Part shown: positions 1-6,788 of the stretch, piece by piece
Layout: each line of letters opens with the position of its first letter
Position numbering within the stretch: position 1 is the stretch's first letter
Origin: Verrucomicrobiota bacterium
GTDB lineage: Bacteria > Verrucomicrobiota > Verrucomicrobiia > Opitutales > Seribacteraceae
Reading direction: 5' to 3'
Length of the DNA stretch: 11,568 nucleotides
Assembly (NCBI GenBank): GCA_030830145.1
Contig: JAURNO010000298.1
Coordinates: 1-11,568, forward strand
Position numbers and translations under genes: made by a program
Notes under the pieces: model-generated
What the model saw: only the letters and a program-made list of their open reading frames with translations
What the model was told of the DNA's origin: nothing
Databases searched by the model: none

Positions 1-491
1 ACATTGCTTCTCCCATAAAGGTAATCCGCTTCCACTGTTCCGAAGGCTTCAACGATCGGACCATCGGGGACCACATTGAGAAAAGCTCGCGGAGCACTGG
101 AGTAAGGGATCCTGTGATCGTTAAGAAGGCCACCCAAGGGTTGTTGGGCTTTTAAAACCAAGGCACGTACTTCTTCCGGTAACGCACCGAGGTTGACCTC
201 GATGGCCCCGTATTCCGTAGGTTTGTCACCGACTTCAGTTTGAAGCATGACTTCACGAAAATATAGTTCACCGTTATTTGAGGAGCGAAGGCGACTGACT
301 TTGATCGGGCATTCCTGATGAGCTTCGAGACGGGAAGTCATGTCGCCCTCGTGAACCAAAAGCGAGCGATAGGGTTCGGGCATATCGATCGCTTCGATCT
401 TTTCGTAAGTCAGGGCGGGCAAATTTCGGGCCGCCCTCATAAAGCTCAAGGGGTAGAGAACGTCAGGAGAAATATTCTTTTGGGCAGGCAT
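1..491 (-). CDS. Chorismate-lyase-like (UbiC-fold) protein, C-terminus cut by window edge
   Basis: The first 163 residues are visible and the frame stays open to the left edge. From memory of E. coli UbiC, several landmarks line up in order: a D-M-T-x-R segment (about residues 50-54; UbiC S-M-T-K-R), a Y-F-R-E-V-M-L strand (77-83) whose Arg79 matches UbiC Arg76 in W-L-R-E-I-L-L, a Q-P-L-G-G-L-L turn (117-123; UbiC T-P-L-G-R-Y-L) and a Y-G-R-S segment (159-162; UbiC W-G-R-R-S). UbiC removes pyruvate from chorismate to give 4-hydroxybenzoate in the cytoplasm. The catalytic Glu (UbiC Glu155) would lie beyond the edge, so activity cannot be judged. The ATG at 491 is the first in frame after a stop 15 bases upstream; no Shine-Dalgarno is seen. 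It follows the radical SAM gene by 15 bases. The UTRA ligand-binding domain of GntR regulators shares this fold, but there is no N-terminal DNA-binding domain here. An altered chorismate-derived reaction is also possible. Confidence 0.68.
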   Translation of the reverse strand, partial: MPAQKNISPDVLYPLSFMRAARNLPALTYEKIEAIDMPEPYRSLLVHEGDMTSRLEAHQECPIKVSRLRSSNNGELYFREVMLQTEVGDKPTEYGAIEVNLGALPEEVRALVLKAQQPLGGLLNDHRIPYSSAPRAFLNVVPDGPIVEAFGTVEADYLYGRSN

Positions 492-506
492 ATTGGAGCA
501 AGAGGC

Positions 507-1838
507 TCAGGCTAAATCCTGATGTTGAGGAAGAAAAAACCTGTACAGCATCGAGTCAACCCTAAGAAGAGCGGCAAGACTTAACTTCAACTCGTCTTTG
601 CCTACGATCAAATCACCCGAAGCGGACCATTCCTCGAACACTTCGGTATAGCGTGCTAAGACATCTATTCCAAATTTTTCTTGAAAGTAGCTTGGACGGA
701 CTAGACCCAATTTCCATTGCAAAATAAGTTCCCGGACGAAACGTTCTTCATCTGTGGTAAGAAGCGCCCGCCTGACGACCGAACCTTCGCTTTCTACGGT
801 ATCGCAATACTGATCGATGTGTGTGAGGTTTTGGTAATGGATCCCGCCCAAATGCCCGAAGGACGCAACCCCAAGCGCAACCATATCAGCACCAGACCAA
901 AGACGGTCACGATAAATGAATTTGGTTTTGTCAGGATCCTTTACCGCGGTGTAGGCAGAGGTAACTGTGTATCCTGCCGATTCGAGACGCCCGAAAGCCT
1001 CCTCGACCCATCTCCTCTTGGTCTGCCAATCGGCAACCGGTGCCGCCAGCTTACCCTGTTCTTTCATCGACTTGAAGATCGTCGTATTGAAAGGAACCTC
1101 CATTTGGTAGATGGTCACGCAATCAGGAGAAAGATCAATGACTTGGTCGACGCAGTTCGACCAATTCTCATCCGTTTCCTCAAGCATACCTGATATTAGG
1201 TCGACGTTGATATTGTCGAAGCCAAGCGGCCGAGCAAATTCATAGGCCTTAAAAACCTCTGGGGAGCGATGGGCTCGGCCATTGGTCTCTAGAATGTGAT
1301 CATCGAAGTTTTCGATTCCCAAACTCAGTCGGGTGACTCCAAAGTTTTTGATGGCCTCTAGTTTTTTCTCGGAGAGGGTTCCTGGCTCGCATTCGAAGGT
1401 TACTTCCTCGGCTTCGTCCCAAGGCAGAATGGATTTCATCTCATCCGTCAATTGCGTCAACTGTTGCGCAGAAAGATAAGATGGTGTTCCGCCCCCGAAA
1501 TACACGAACTTAGGTTTTCGCCCCTTGAGATAAGGCGAATCGGCATAAGCTCTCAACTCCTTCATGGTTGCCGAAAGATAACGACGGACATCGTTCGAGT
1601 TCTTGTCGGTGTAAACCCTGAAATAGCAAAAGTGACAACGCTTGCGGCAAAAAGGCACGTGATAATACAACCCCAAAGGTGCCGAACCAGGGGAAGGGCT
1701 GTTGAGCATGCTGGGCAAACAGTTTACGTCTTTTTCATTCCAAAGCGAAAACGGAGGATAGTTCGAAACGAAATAACTGCCCGCCTTGGTTTCATCCTTG
1801 GTTTCACGGTCGGGCTTGATCAAAGTTTCGTCAGTCAT
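507..1838 (-). CDS. HemN-like radical SAM protein
   Basis: A 443-residue cytoplasmic radical SAM enzyme of the HemN/HemW/HutW superfamily. Visible features are the [4Fe-4S] motif C64-x3-C68-x2-C71 followed by Y-F, the G-G-G-T-P SAM-binding motif (115-119), the E-C-E-P-G-T strand (149-154), R-L-S-L-G-I-E-N-F (170-178), N-V-D-L-I-S-G-M (211-218), and a HemN-type C-terminal half with G-V-A-S-F-G-H (about 323-329). The start is the ATG at 1838, which overlaps the upstream TGA in an ATGA; an in-frame ATG at 1883 lies inside the upstream gene and is rejected. True HemN has a C-G-C after the cluster, whereas this protein has C-Y-F-R-V-Y, so coproporphyrinogen oxidase activity is doubtful. The same scaffold serves heme chaperones (HemW), anaerobilin synthases (ChuW/HutW) and class C radical SAM methyltransferases. 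No other heme gene lies nearby; the neighbours suggest tailoring of a small (perhaps aromatic) molecule, but the substrate is unknown. Confidence 0.85.
   Translation of the reverse strand: MTDETLIKPDRETKDETKAGSYFVSNYPPFSLWNEKDVNCLPSMLNSPSPGSAPLGLYYHVPFCRKRCHFCYFRVYTDKNSNDVRRYLSATMKELRAYADSPYLKGRKPKFVYFGGGTPSYLSAQQLTQLTDEMKSILPWDEAEEVTFECEPGTLSEKKLEAIKNFGVTRLSLGIENFDDHILETNGRAHRSPEVFKAYEFARPLGFDNINVDLISGMLEETDENWSNCVDQVIDLSPDCVTIYQMEVPFNTTIFKSMKEQGKLAAPVADWQTKRRWVEEAFGRLESAGYTVTSAYTAVKDPDKTKFIYRDRLWSGADMVALGVASFGHLGGIHYQNLTHIDQYCDTVESEGSVVRRALLTTDEERFVRELILQWKLGLVRPSYFQEKFGIDVLARYTEVFEEWSASGDLIVGKDELKLSLAALLRVDSMLYRFFLPQHQDLA
1835..1838 (-). promoter_or_regulatory. ATGA stop-start overlap (translational coupling)
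   Basis: The TGA stop of the propeller gene (1835-1837) and the ATG of the radical SAM gene (1836-1838) share two bases in an ATGA. Only a weak purine run (AGAAG, six bases upstream of the ATG) precedes it. This decides the radical SAM start and points to re-initiation by ribosomes finishing the upstream gene. Confidence 0.75.
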
Positions 1839-2989
1839 TTTTTGCTTCTGGTTGAGAATGCGTAAACCTTGCCGTCTTCGCATCCAACATATATGCGACC
1901 GCCTGCGAGGGCAGGCGTTGAAGAGATCGCCTCCCCCACTTCATAGGAGGAAATTTCTTTTCCATCCTTTAAGGAAACAAGGTAAAGCTTTCCGTCCATC
2001 GAGCCAAATACAACCTTGTCTTCCGCGATTACGGGGGAACTGTCTATTCTGCCACGAGCAGCGAAACGCCATTCCAGCTTGCCCGATACTCGATTGATAC
2101 AATGCAGTCCTTTGTCTCGCCCGCCGATGAAAACCTGTTTTGCCGTAAGGGCAGGCGAAGAAAAATAAGGGAAGCTTTTGTTACGGTAATTCCATACGAC
2201 CTCACCCGTTGCCAAATCAAAAGCCATCACAGCCCGATCCATGTTTCCTACATATCCAACACCGTCGCCAACGGCCACCGATGCCGCAATCGGAGCCTCC
2301 ACTTCGACCGAACGACCAAGGGTTCCATCTTCCAGGTTTACGACGTATAGAACGGAATCGCATCCTCCGAAGACCACATGCTTGTCGTCATAAATCGTCG
2401 GAACGCCATTCACGTAATTTTGAGTTTCGAATTTCCAAATCATATTTCCCTTCTTGGCATCGATACAATGGACGAAGTTGTCGTAACTGCCGACGACGAT
2501 CACGGAATCTTTTGATTTGGGTCGACTCGCTTGATTGGCCGCCCCCATGATCTCTCCGTCGGTCTCGTATTTCCATTTCAATTTCCCATTTCCCGCATCA
2601 AAGGCGTAAAGAAAGCCGTCCGTCGAACCGATGTATACAATACCTTCGTGGACGAGCGGGGGGGCTTCGATACCTAGTCCGGTTTTGTACTGCCACTTTT
2701 CCTTGCCCGTCTCTACGTCGACGGCATGAATGATCCCAGTATCCGCTCCGACAAAGGCAACCCCCCCGGAGACAACGACGGAGGATTTGAGAAAATCACC
2801 TGCGTCGAATACCCATTCCAATTTGAGAGAAGTTCCTATTTTCTGACCCGAATTTCCATTCAGTGCGGCATCTCCACGATGGCGCGGCCAATGGCTTTTT
2901 TCATTGGAAAGGGCATTCGAATCGAGCCCAAAAACGCAAAGGAAGAACATCAATCTTACCATGAAATTTAAAATCTCTTTTGCTTTCAT
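1835..2989 (-). CDS. Secreted PQQ-like (BamB-like) beta-propeller protein, 384 aa
   Basis: A likely type I signal peptide spans residues 1-28 (Lys/Arg near the start, a hydrophobic stretch rich in F, L, V and M, then A-L-S before the charged mature N-terminus). The rest is made of about eight repeats of the form 'V-Y-V-G-x-x-D-G-x-L-Y-A-x-D-x-x-T-G-K-x-x-W-x-Y', each 35-40 residues. The N-terminal L-E-W-V-F strand probably closes the ring with the last repeat, giving an eight-bladed propeller. Automatic annotation would call this BamB or PQQ-binding. No adjacent Cys-Cys pair and no quinoprotein dehydrogenase active site can be seen, so it is more likely a periplasmic binding, scaffold or sensor protein than an enzyme. 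The start follows the alcohol dehydrogenase stop by three bases and has one of the few good ribosome binding sites in the window. It sits between cytoplasmic enzymes, which suggests a dedicated envelope role for this pathway. Confidence 0.88.
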   Translation of the reverse strand: MKAKEILNFMVRLMFFLCVFGLDSNALSNEKSHWPRHRGDAALNGNSGQKIGTSLKLEWVFDAGDFLKSSVVVSGGVAFVGADTGIIHAVDVETGKEKWQYKTGLGIEAPPLVHEGIVYIGSTDGFLYAFDAGNGKLKWKYETDGEIMGAANQASRPKSKDSVIVVGSYDNFVHCIDAKKGNMIWKFETQNYVNGVPTIYDDKHVVFGGCDSVLYVVNLEDGTLGRSVEVEAPIAASVAVGDGVGYVGNMDRAVMAFDLATGEVVWNYRNKSFPYFSSPALTAKQVFIGGRDKGLHCINRVSGKLEWRFAARGRIDSSPVIAEDKVVFGSMDGKLYLVSLKDGKEISSYEVGEAISSTPALAGGRIYVGCEDGKVYAFSTRSKK

Positions 2990-2992
2990 TGC

Positions 2993-4222
2993 CTACCTTA
3001 ACTCCTGAGTCTCCTCAAGACAAGGCGTGGGTTTAAAAAGTGAGGAATAAAGTTCAAGGAATTCATGGGTCTCGATCGCCCGAGGATTGAAACCGGCCGT
3101 CCACTGTTCGGATGCCTCTTTGGCCAAGCCTGCCAGATCTTTCTCCTCAAAGCCCAGTTGGCTTAAAGACGATGGGAAATTCGCCAAGTTCAACAGACTG
3201 CGTACCCGAGCAACAAGGGCTTCGAAGGAATCCCTGTTGGATGTTTCTCTGGGTACGATACCCGCCTGACGGGCAAGGTCGGCGTAACGGGCCATGGTTT
3301 CCGGTTGCCCGGCGTTGAACTCCATAACCGCGGGCAAGGCCAAACCAACTGCGACTCCATGGACGGTTCCACGGAGGGCAGTCAAAGGGTTGGCCATCGA
3401 GTGCGCGGCCCCCAGCATGCTCCTTTCAATCGCTGCTCCGGCATGAGAAGCTCCCAACAAGACTGCTCCACGTGCCTCCAAGTCATCCGGTCTTTCGAAT
3501 ACCGATGGCAAGTTTTCATGAATCAATTCAAAAGCCATGCCAGAGTGGCGGTCGGACGAATCATTTCTTTTATTCGTCACTGCGGATTCCAAGGCATGCG
3601 TCAACGCGTCAATGCCCGTACAAGCGGTGACCATCCTTGGTTGCGACAAAGTTAATTCCGGGTCGAGGATAGTGACGAGTGGCAAGGCTTTCTCATCTCC
3701 GCAAGCCATCTTTCGGTGAGTATTGTCCTCAGAAATCAAGGCAAAGGATTGGCATTCGCTACCGGTTCCCGCAGTGGTGGGCAAAGCAATGAGAGGGAGC
3801 ATGGCCTGCGTTGCCTTGCCGACTCCCCAATAATCTGCCATCCGCCCACCATTGGTAAGAATGAAATTACAACCCTTTGCCGTATCCATTGAGCTACCTC
3901 CACCCAAACCGACGATCAAATCAATTTGGGCGGTCTTGGCCATATGAACACAGTCTTGCACGCTCGACTCTGTCGGGTTTTCGATGGATTTGTCGAAGAG
4001 AGTAACCTCAAGACCGGCCTTTTCCAAATCTTCCCTCACCTGCTGGGGATGGCCCGCGGCAGACAACCCTTGATCTGTAACCAACAAAACTCTTTGTCCC
4101 AGATCCTTGGCGTGCTCGCCTATCCTTTCGCTGGAACCCGGGCCATACAAAACCCGCTGGGACTGTTCCTCCCCTTTTGCGAAGAAGTCGCTCAACTGAT
4201 CGCGAGAGAGGGGGTTTTCCAT
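2993..4222 (-). CDS. Iron-dependent (group III) alcohol dehydrogenase
   Basis: A 409-residue cytoplasmic NAD(P)-dependent alcohol dehydrogenase of the Fe-ADH family (usual length about 380-400). The N-terminal Rossmann-like domain carries G-G-G-S-S-M-D-T-A-K (107-116), and P-T-T-A-G-T-G-S-E follows at 148-156. The four family metal ligands are present with FucO-like spacing: D205, H209, H274 and H288 (gaps of 4, 65 and 14). It should interconvert an aldehyde and its primary alcohol; in a reductive pathway it takes the aldehyde made by the upstream acyl reductase to the alcohol. The family is broad in substrate, so the sequence alone does not fix the alcohol. It starts 20 bases after the acyl reductase stop, with no clear Shine-Dalgarno, and ends three bases before the propeller gene. 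Maleylacetate reductase, a relative with a different metal motif, is excluded by the complete D/H/H/H set. Confidence 0.93.
   Translation of the reverse strand: MENPLSRDQLSDFFAKGEEQSQRVLYGPGSSERIGEHAKDLGQRVLLVTDQGLSAAGHPQQVREDLEKAGLEVTLFDKSIENPTESSVQDCVHMAKTAQIDLIVGLGGGSSMDTAKGCNFILTNGGRMADYWGVGKATQAMLPLIALPTTAGTGSECQSFALISEDNTHRKMACGDEKALPLVTILDPELTLSQPRMVTACTGIDALTHALESAVTNKRNDSSDRHSGMAFELIHENLPSVFERPDDLEARGAVLLGASHAGAAIERSMLGAAHSMANPLTALRGTVHGVAVGLALPAVMEFNAGQPETMARYADLARQAGIVPRETSNRDSFEALVARVRSLLNLANFPSSLSQLGFEEKDLAGLAKEASEQWTAGFNPRAIETHEFLELYSSLFKPTPCLEETQELR
2996..3006 (-). promoter_or_regulatory. Ribosome binding site for the 384-aa propeller gene
   Basis: Read on the minus strand, AGGAG followed by AAGG lies inside the last codons of the alcohol dehydrogenase gene. 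The AAGG ends six bases before the ATG at 2989. It stands out because most starts in the window lack such a site. Confidence 0.5.
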
Positions 4223-4242
4223 GCAAAAAAGTTTGCCGAAAA

Positions 4243-5673
4243 TCAGGCGGCTACCCCGATCGATCTGCGCTTGTAAAGAAATTCGAACATGTTGCCTTCA
4301 TGAGGTTGATCCCAAGAGATCTTCATCGTAGATAAGGGGCCGATATTTAGTCGCTCGACATTAGAAGCTCGTAACAATTGCTTTTTGAAACCTTCGTCTT
4401 GTGTAATTGCAGTAACCACCAGTGTTGGGCCAATAGCTCTGAGCATCTCTTCTTGCGGCACTTCGACCACACTTGCATAGGGGCATAGAAACTCCCGATT
4501 AGAAAGAGGGTGTTCCATGGACTCACAATGGGCAATTGTTGGTCGGAGATACGTGCCTCCCTCGGCTTTGACCAGACGGCTGCCATCCCGATACGGCTCG
4601 GTTGCATCACTTGCTCCGCTCCCTGCAAAATCCGCATCCAATGCGGCGTCTATCCATTCCCCCATTTTGGGATTGGCAAACCCCGAAAGGACAGCATTCG
4701 GATCATCAACGGGAAGAGGCTTGAGGGGGCCCAGTCTCTTCCCGAGAGCATCGGCGATTTCCTTGGAGTACTTCGGTACGATCACCGCCGAAGCATTGAC
4801 GCAGCTACGTCCTCCGTTGTCCGAAATGGAGGAAGCCATAACATCGATGTAATCGGGCCAATTTTCGATCTCGTCGTCCCCGATCAGTATTTTACTGAAT
4901 CCTGGGCCATGAACCTGTACGCCGGGATCTCCCGCATACAGGTCGGTTGTGCTCTTGTCGCCGAATATCAACGCTCTGTCACAAAGCCTAAGAATATCTG
5001 CCGCTCCTTCGTGATCGGTCGGATAAAAACCAAACGCTTCTTTGGGGCAACCTGCCGCGATAAAAGCCTGTATGAGACGAAAAGGAGTCCAAGGCTCTTC
5101 ACGTCCTGGCTTCATGACAATGGGAATCTTCAGCGCAATGGAGGGCAGCCAGAGTGAATTGACGGCAGGTGAGTTACTGGGCATCACCAAGCCAAGAGCA
5201 TCAGTCGTGGGGTAAAAGCATACTGGTGCACCAGCCTGTTCACCATGGCCTTGGTCAAGAATGTCAAAATTAATGCCCCGGGTAAGACCGTTCAAAATGA
5301 GTTCGACGTGAGTAAGGGCATAATGAATCTTATCCATGTTTCTTTTTACCATGACATGCGGTAAGCCACTGGTAGAAGAAAGTGTCTCCAGGTAATCCTG
5401 GGCGCTTTGCATCGAGCCTTCTCCAAGGGGAAGATCCTCATTGAGAAAAAGGTCTCCTGCCTGGGCGCTTATGTCAACAAGCTCACGAGTGGAGAACCGG
5501 GCAAGGGCTTCTCTGGCCTTGCCTATCTGCACGAGATCACGACGAATGATCCCCGCATTGACCTGGCTAAGGGTCGCCTTGGGAGAGCCATCCCGGTAGT
5601 CGTTGACTTCAGACTCATTAAAACTGCGGTAAGCCTCACCAAATCTAAGGCACGGTATATGTGGTACGCTCAT
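4243..5673 (-). CDS. ALDH-superfamily acyl reductase (LuxC-like)
   Basis: A 476-residue aldehyde-dehydrogenase-fold enzyme. The nucleotide-binding part includes M-P-S-N-S-P (164-169, in place of P-W-N-x-P) and V-M-K-P-G (186-190). The catalytic cysteine is C291 in N-G-G-R-S-C-V-N-A-S, and R-E-F-L-C-P-Y (393-399) replaces the usual E-I-F-G-P-V. Where hydrolytic ALDHs have the general-base Glu in E-L-G-G, this protein has H-G-P-G-F-S (255-260). This resembles LuxC (F-G-P-K-x-S, from memory) and other acylating ALDHs that lack that Glu. I therefore infer reduction of an activated acyl group (acyl-CoA, acyl-AMP or acyl-enzyme) to an aldehyde with NAD(P)H, or the reverse acylating oxidation. It begins two bases after the adenylating enzyme's stop and has a clear ribosome binding site. 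An upstream in-frame start at 5760 lies within the preceding gene and is rejected. The acyl substrate is not determined. Confidence 0.85.
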   Translation of the reverse strand: MSVPHIPCLRFGEAYRSFNESEVNDYRDGSPKATLSQVNAGIIRRDLVQIGKAREALARFSTRELVDISAQAGDLFLNEDLPLGEGSMQSAQDYLETLSSTSGLPHVMVKRNMDKIHYALTHVELILNGLTRGINFDILDQGHGEQAGAPVCFYPTTDALGLVMPSNSPAVNSLWLPSIALKIPIVMKPGREEPWTPFRLIQAFIAAGCPKEAFGFYPTDHEGAADILRLCDRALIFGDKSTTDLYAGDPGVQVHGPGFSKILIGDDEIENWPDYIDVMASSISDNGGRSCVNASAVIVPKYSKEIADALGKRLGPLKPLPVDDPNAVLSGFANPKMGEWIDAALDADFAGSGASDATEPYRDGSRLVKAEGGTYLRPTIAHCESMEHPLSNREFLCPYASVVEVPQEEMLRAIGPTLVVTAITQDEGFKKQLLRASNVERLNIGPLSTMKISWDQPHEGNMFEFLYKRRSIGVAA

Positions 5674-5675
5674 AT

Positions 5676-6752
5676 TCAATATACTCCTTCTACGATGTTT
5701 TTCTCCATGGCCCCAAAGGGCCTGACCTCGGCAACGCCATCCCATGGCGCCTCCGACCAAGGTTTTCTCCGCAAGGCTTCATCTCGCTCTAAAAACCTCG
5801 GCATAAAAAATTCCTTCGTCATCGTGGTCAGTTCCACCCGACCCCAAGTATCGTATTCAACCGGCTTGTTTGATTCTGGATCAATGACCCTGAGGACGGC
5901 GCGAGGTTGAGGTGCGTAATAAGCGATCGAATAATCATTCTCCGGACCAATCGGATGATGCCGGGCCAAACCCATGAGGGTATTTCCATAAGTAGGAACG
6001 AAACCAATCTTACCTCCTTCGCACACTTCCTCGACCAAAAAGCGGGCATATTGTTTATCCATCGTGGTGCCACCACAGAAAACACCTTTGATACCTGCGC
6101 GAATCAAATCCTTCCGTTCCGCCAAAGCTTCGAGAAGCTTGGGAGTAGTAAACAGAGCACTGACACTACGATGCTTGAGAATGGTCAAGGCTTGGTCTAC
6201 TGCGTGATCCATGTAGGCTCTCGCTTGGTCGAATTGCTTGGATGCGATCAGGCGCTTCACCCAACGGGGGTCGAGGTCGACGAAGTAACATGAGCACCCC
6301 CGTTCATTGGCCAAGTGCTCAATTGCCAAACGAAGACGACGGGGGCCGGTCGGACCGACCATCATCCAGTAGTGATCCCTCGGGAAATGTTCATCGCTCA
6401 AGGTTTCGGAAAAGGCCGTGTAATCAATTCGGAAATCATCCCATCCAATGCGCTGTTTGGGCATTCCGGTGGTCCCTCCAGTCTCGAAAATATTGAAAGG
6501 CTTGCCCTTGTAGGCTTGCGGAACCCATACTTCATTCGGCAAGTCCCTCAGCCATTCGTCTTGGAAGTTGGGGAACTTTTGGCACAAGTCAGAAAAAGTG
6601 GATACCTCCTCCAACGGATTCCAATCCTGTTCCTTGGCCCAGTCCAACCAAAAGGAGGATCCGGTTTCAGGCGAAAAATGCCACTTGATCATTTCGGCCG
6701 TATGTGAATCCAATAATTCGGCAGATTTCTTAATTTGTTCTTCAATGCTCAT
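5676..6752 (-). CDS. Short adenylate-forming enzyme (LuxE/PaaK-like acyl-activating protein)
   Basis: A 358-residue member of the ANL (acyl-CoA synthetase/LuxE/PaaK) group. The ATP-binding P-loop is T-G-G-T-T-G-M-P-K-Q-R (91-101), followed by C-G-G-T-T (226-230), the A5 aromatic motif P-T-Y-G-N-T (253-258) and W-G-R-V-E-L-T-T (303-310). In PaaK the chain continues into an R-Y-R-T-G-D hinge and a C-terminal domain of about 100 residues with the catalytic Lys. Here the hinge region reads R-F-L-E-R-D-E-A-L-R-R (319-329) and the protein ends about 30 residues later, so the mobile domain is missing, much like LuxE in length. It should form an acyl-AMP from a carboxylic acid and ATP and pass the acyl group to the adjacent LuxC-like reductase. 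The ATG at 6752 is preferred over a TTG at 6788 that directly abuts the symporter stop; neither has a convincing Shine-Dalgarno. Confidence 0.82.
   Translation of the reverse strand: MSIEEQIKKSAELLDSHTAEMIKWHFSPETGSSFWLDWAKEQDWNPLEEVSTFSDLCQKFPNFQDEWLRDLPNEVWVPQAYKGKPFNIFETGGTTGMPKQRIGWDDFRIDYTAFSETLSDEHFPRDHYWMMVGPTGPRRLRLAIEHLANERGCSCYFVDLDPRWVKRLIASKQFDQARAYMDHAVDQALTILKHRSVSALFTTPKLLEALAERKDLIRAGIKGVFCGGTTMDKQYARFLVEEVCEGGKIGFVPTYGNTLMGLARHHPIGPENDYSIAYYAPQPRAVLRVIDPESNKPVEYDTWGRVELTTMTKEFFMPRFLERDEALRRKPWSEAPWDGVAEVRPFGAMEKNIVEGVY
5684..5689 (-). promoter_or_regulatory. Ribosome binding site for the acyl reductase gene
   Basis: AAGGAG on the minus strand, ten bases before the ATG at 5673 and inside the last codons of the adenylating enzyme gene. 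It supports the ATG at 5673 over the longer reading that begins at 5760. Confidence 0.6.
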
Positions 6753-6788
6753 GGTAAATAATAGAAAGCGCCTATCTCCCGATCTCAA

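Noticed and set aside
717..1193. 158-codon open frame on the plus strand
   Set aside because: Antisense to the radical SAM gene, with no motif and no ribosome binding site.
507..1838. Coproporphyrinogen III dehydrogenase (HemN)
   Set aside because: The cluster motif lacks the HemN C-G-C ending and no heme biosynthesis genes are nearby, so only the superfamily is supported.
4510..5157. 215-codon open frame on the plus strand
   Set aside because: Lies entirely antisense to the acyl reductase gene, which has a full ALDH motif set; the plus-strand translation shows no recognisable domain.
5674..5760. N-terminal extension of the acyl reductase to 5760
   Set aside because: It would overlap the adenylating enzyme's coding end by about 85 bases; the ATG at 5673 has a ribosome binding site and a normal two-base junction.
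6348..6360. Short inverted repeat GGTCGG-A-CCGACC
   Set aside because: Six-base arms with a one-base loop inside the adenylating enzyme coding sequence; too short and badly placed for an operator or terminator.
2993..6752. Bacterial luminescence (lux) operon
   Set aside because: LuxC- and LuxE-like logic is present, but no luxA, luxB or luxD homologue occurs in the window and the alcohol dehydrogenase would compete for the aldehyde.
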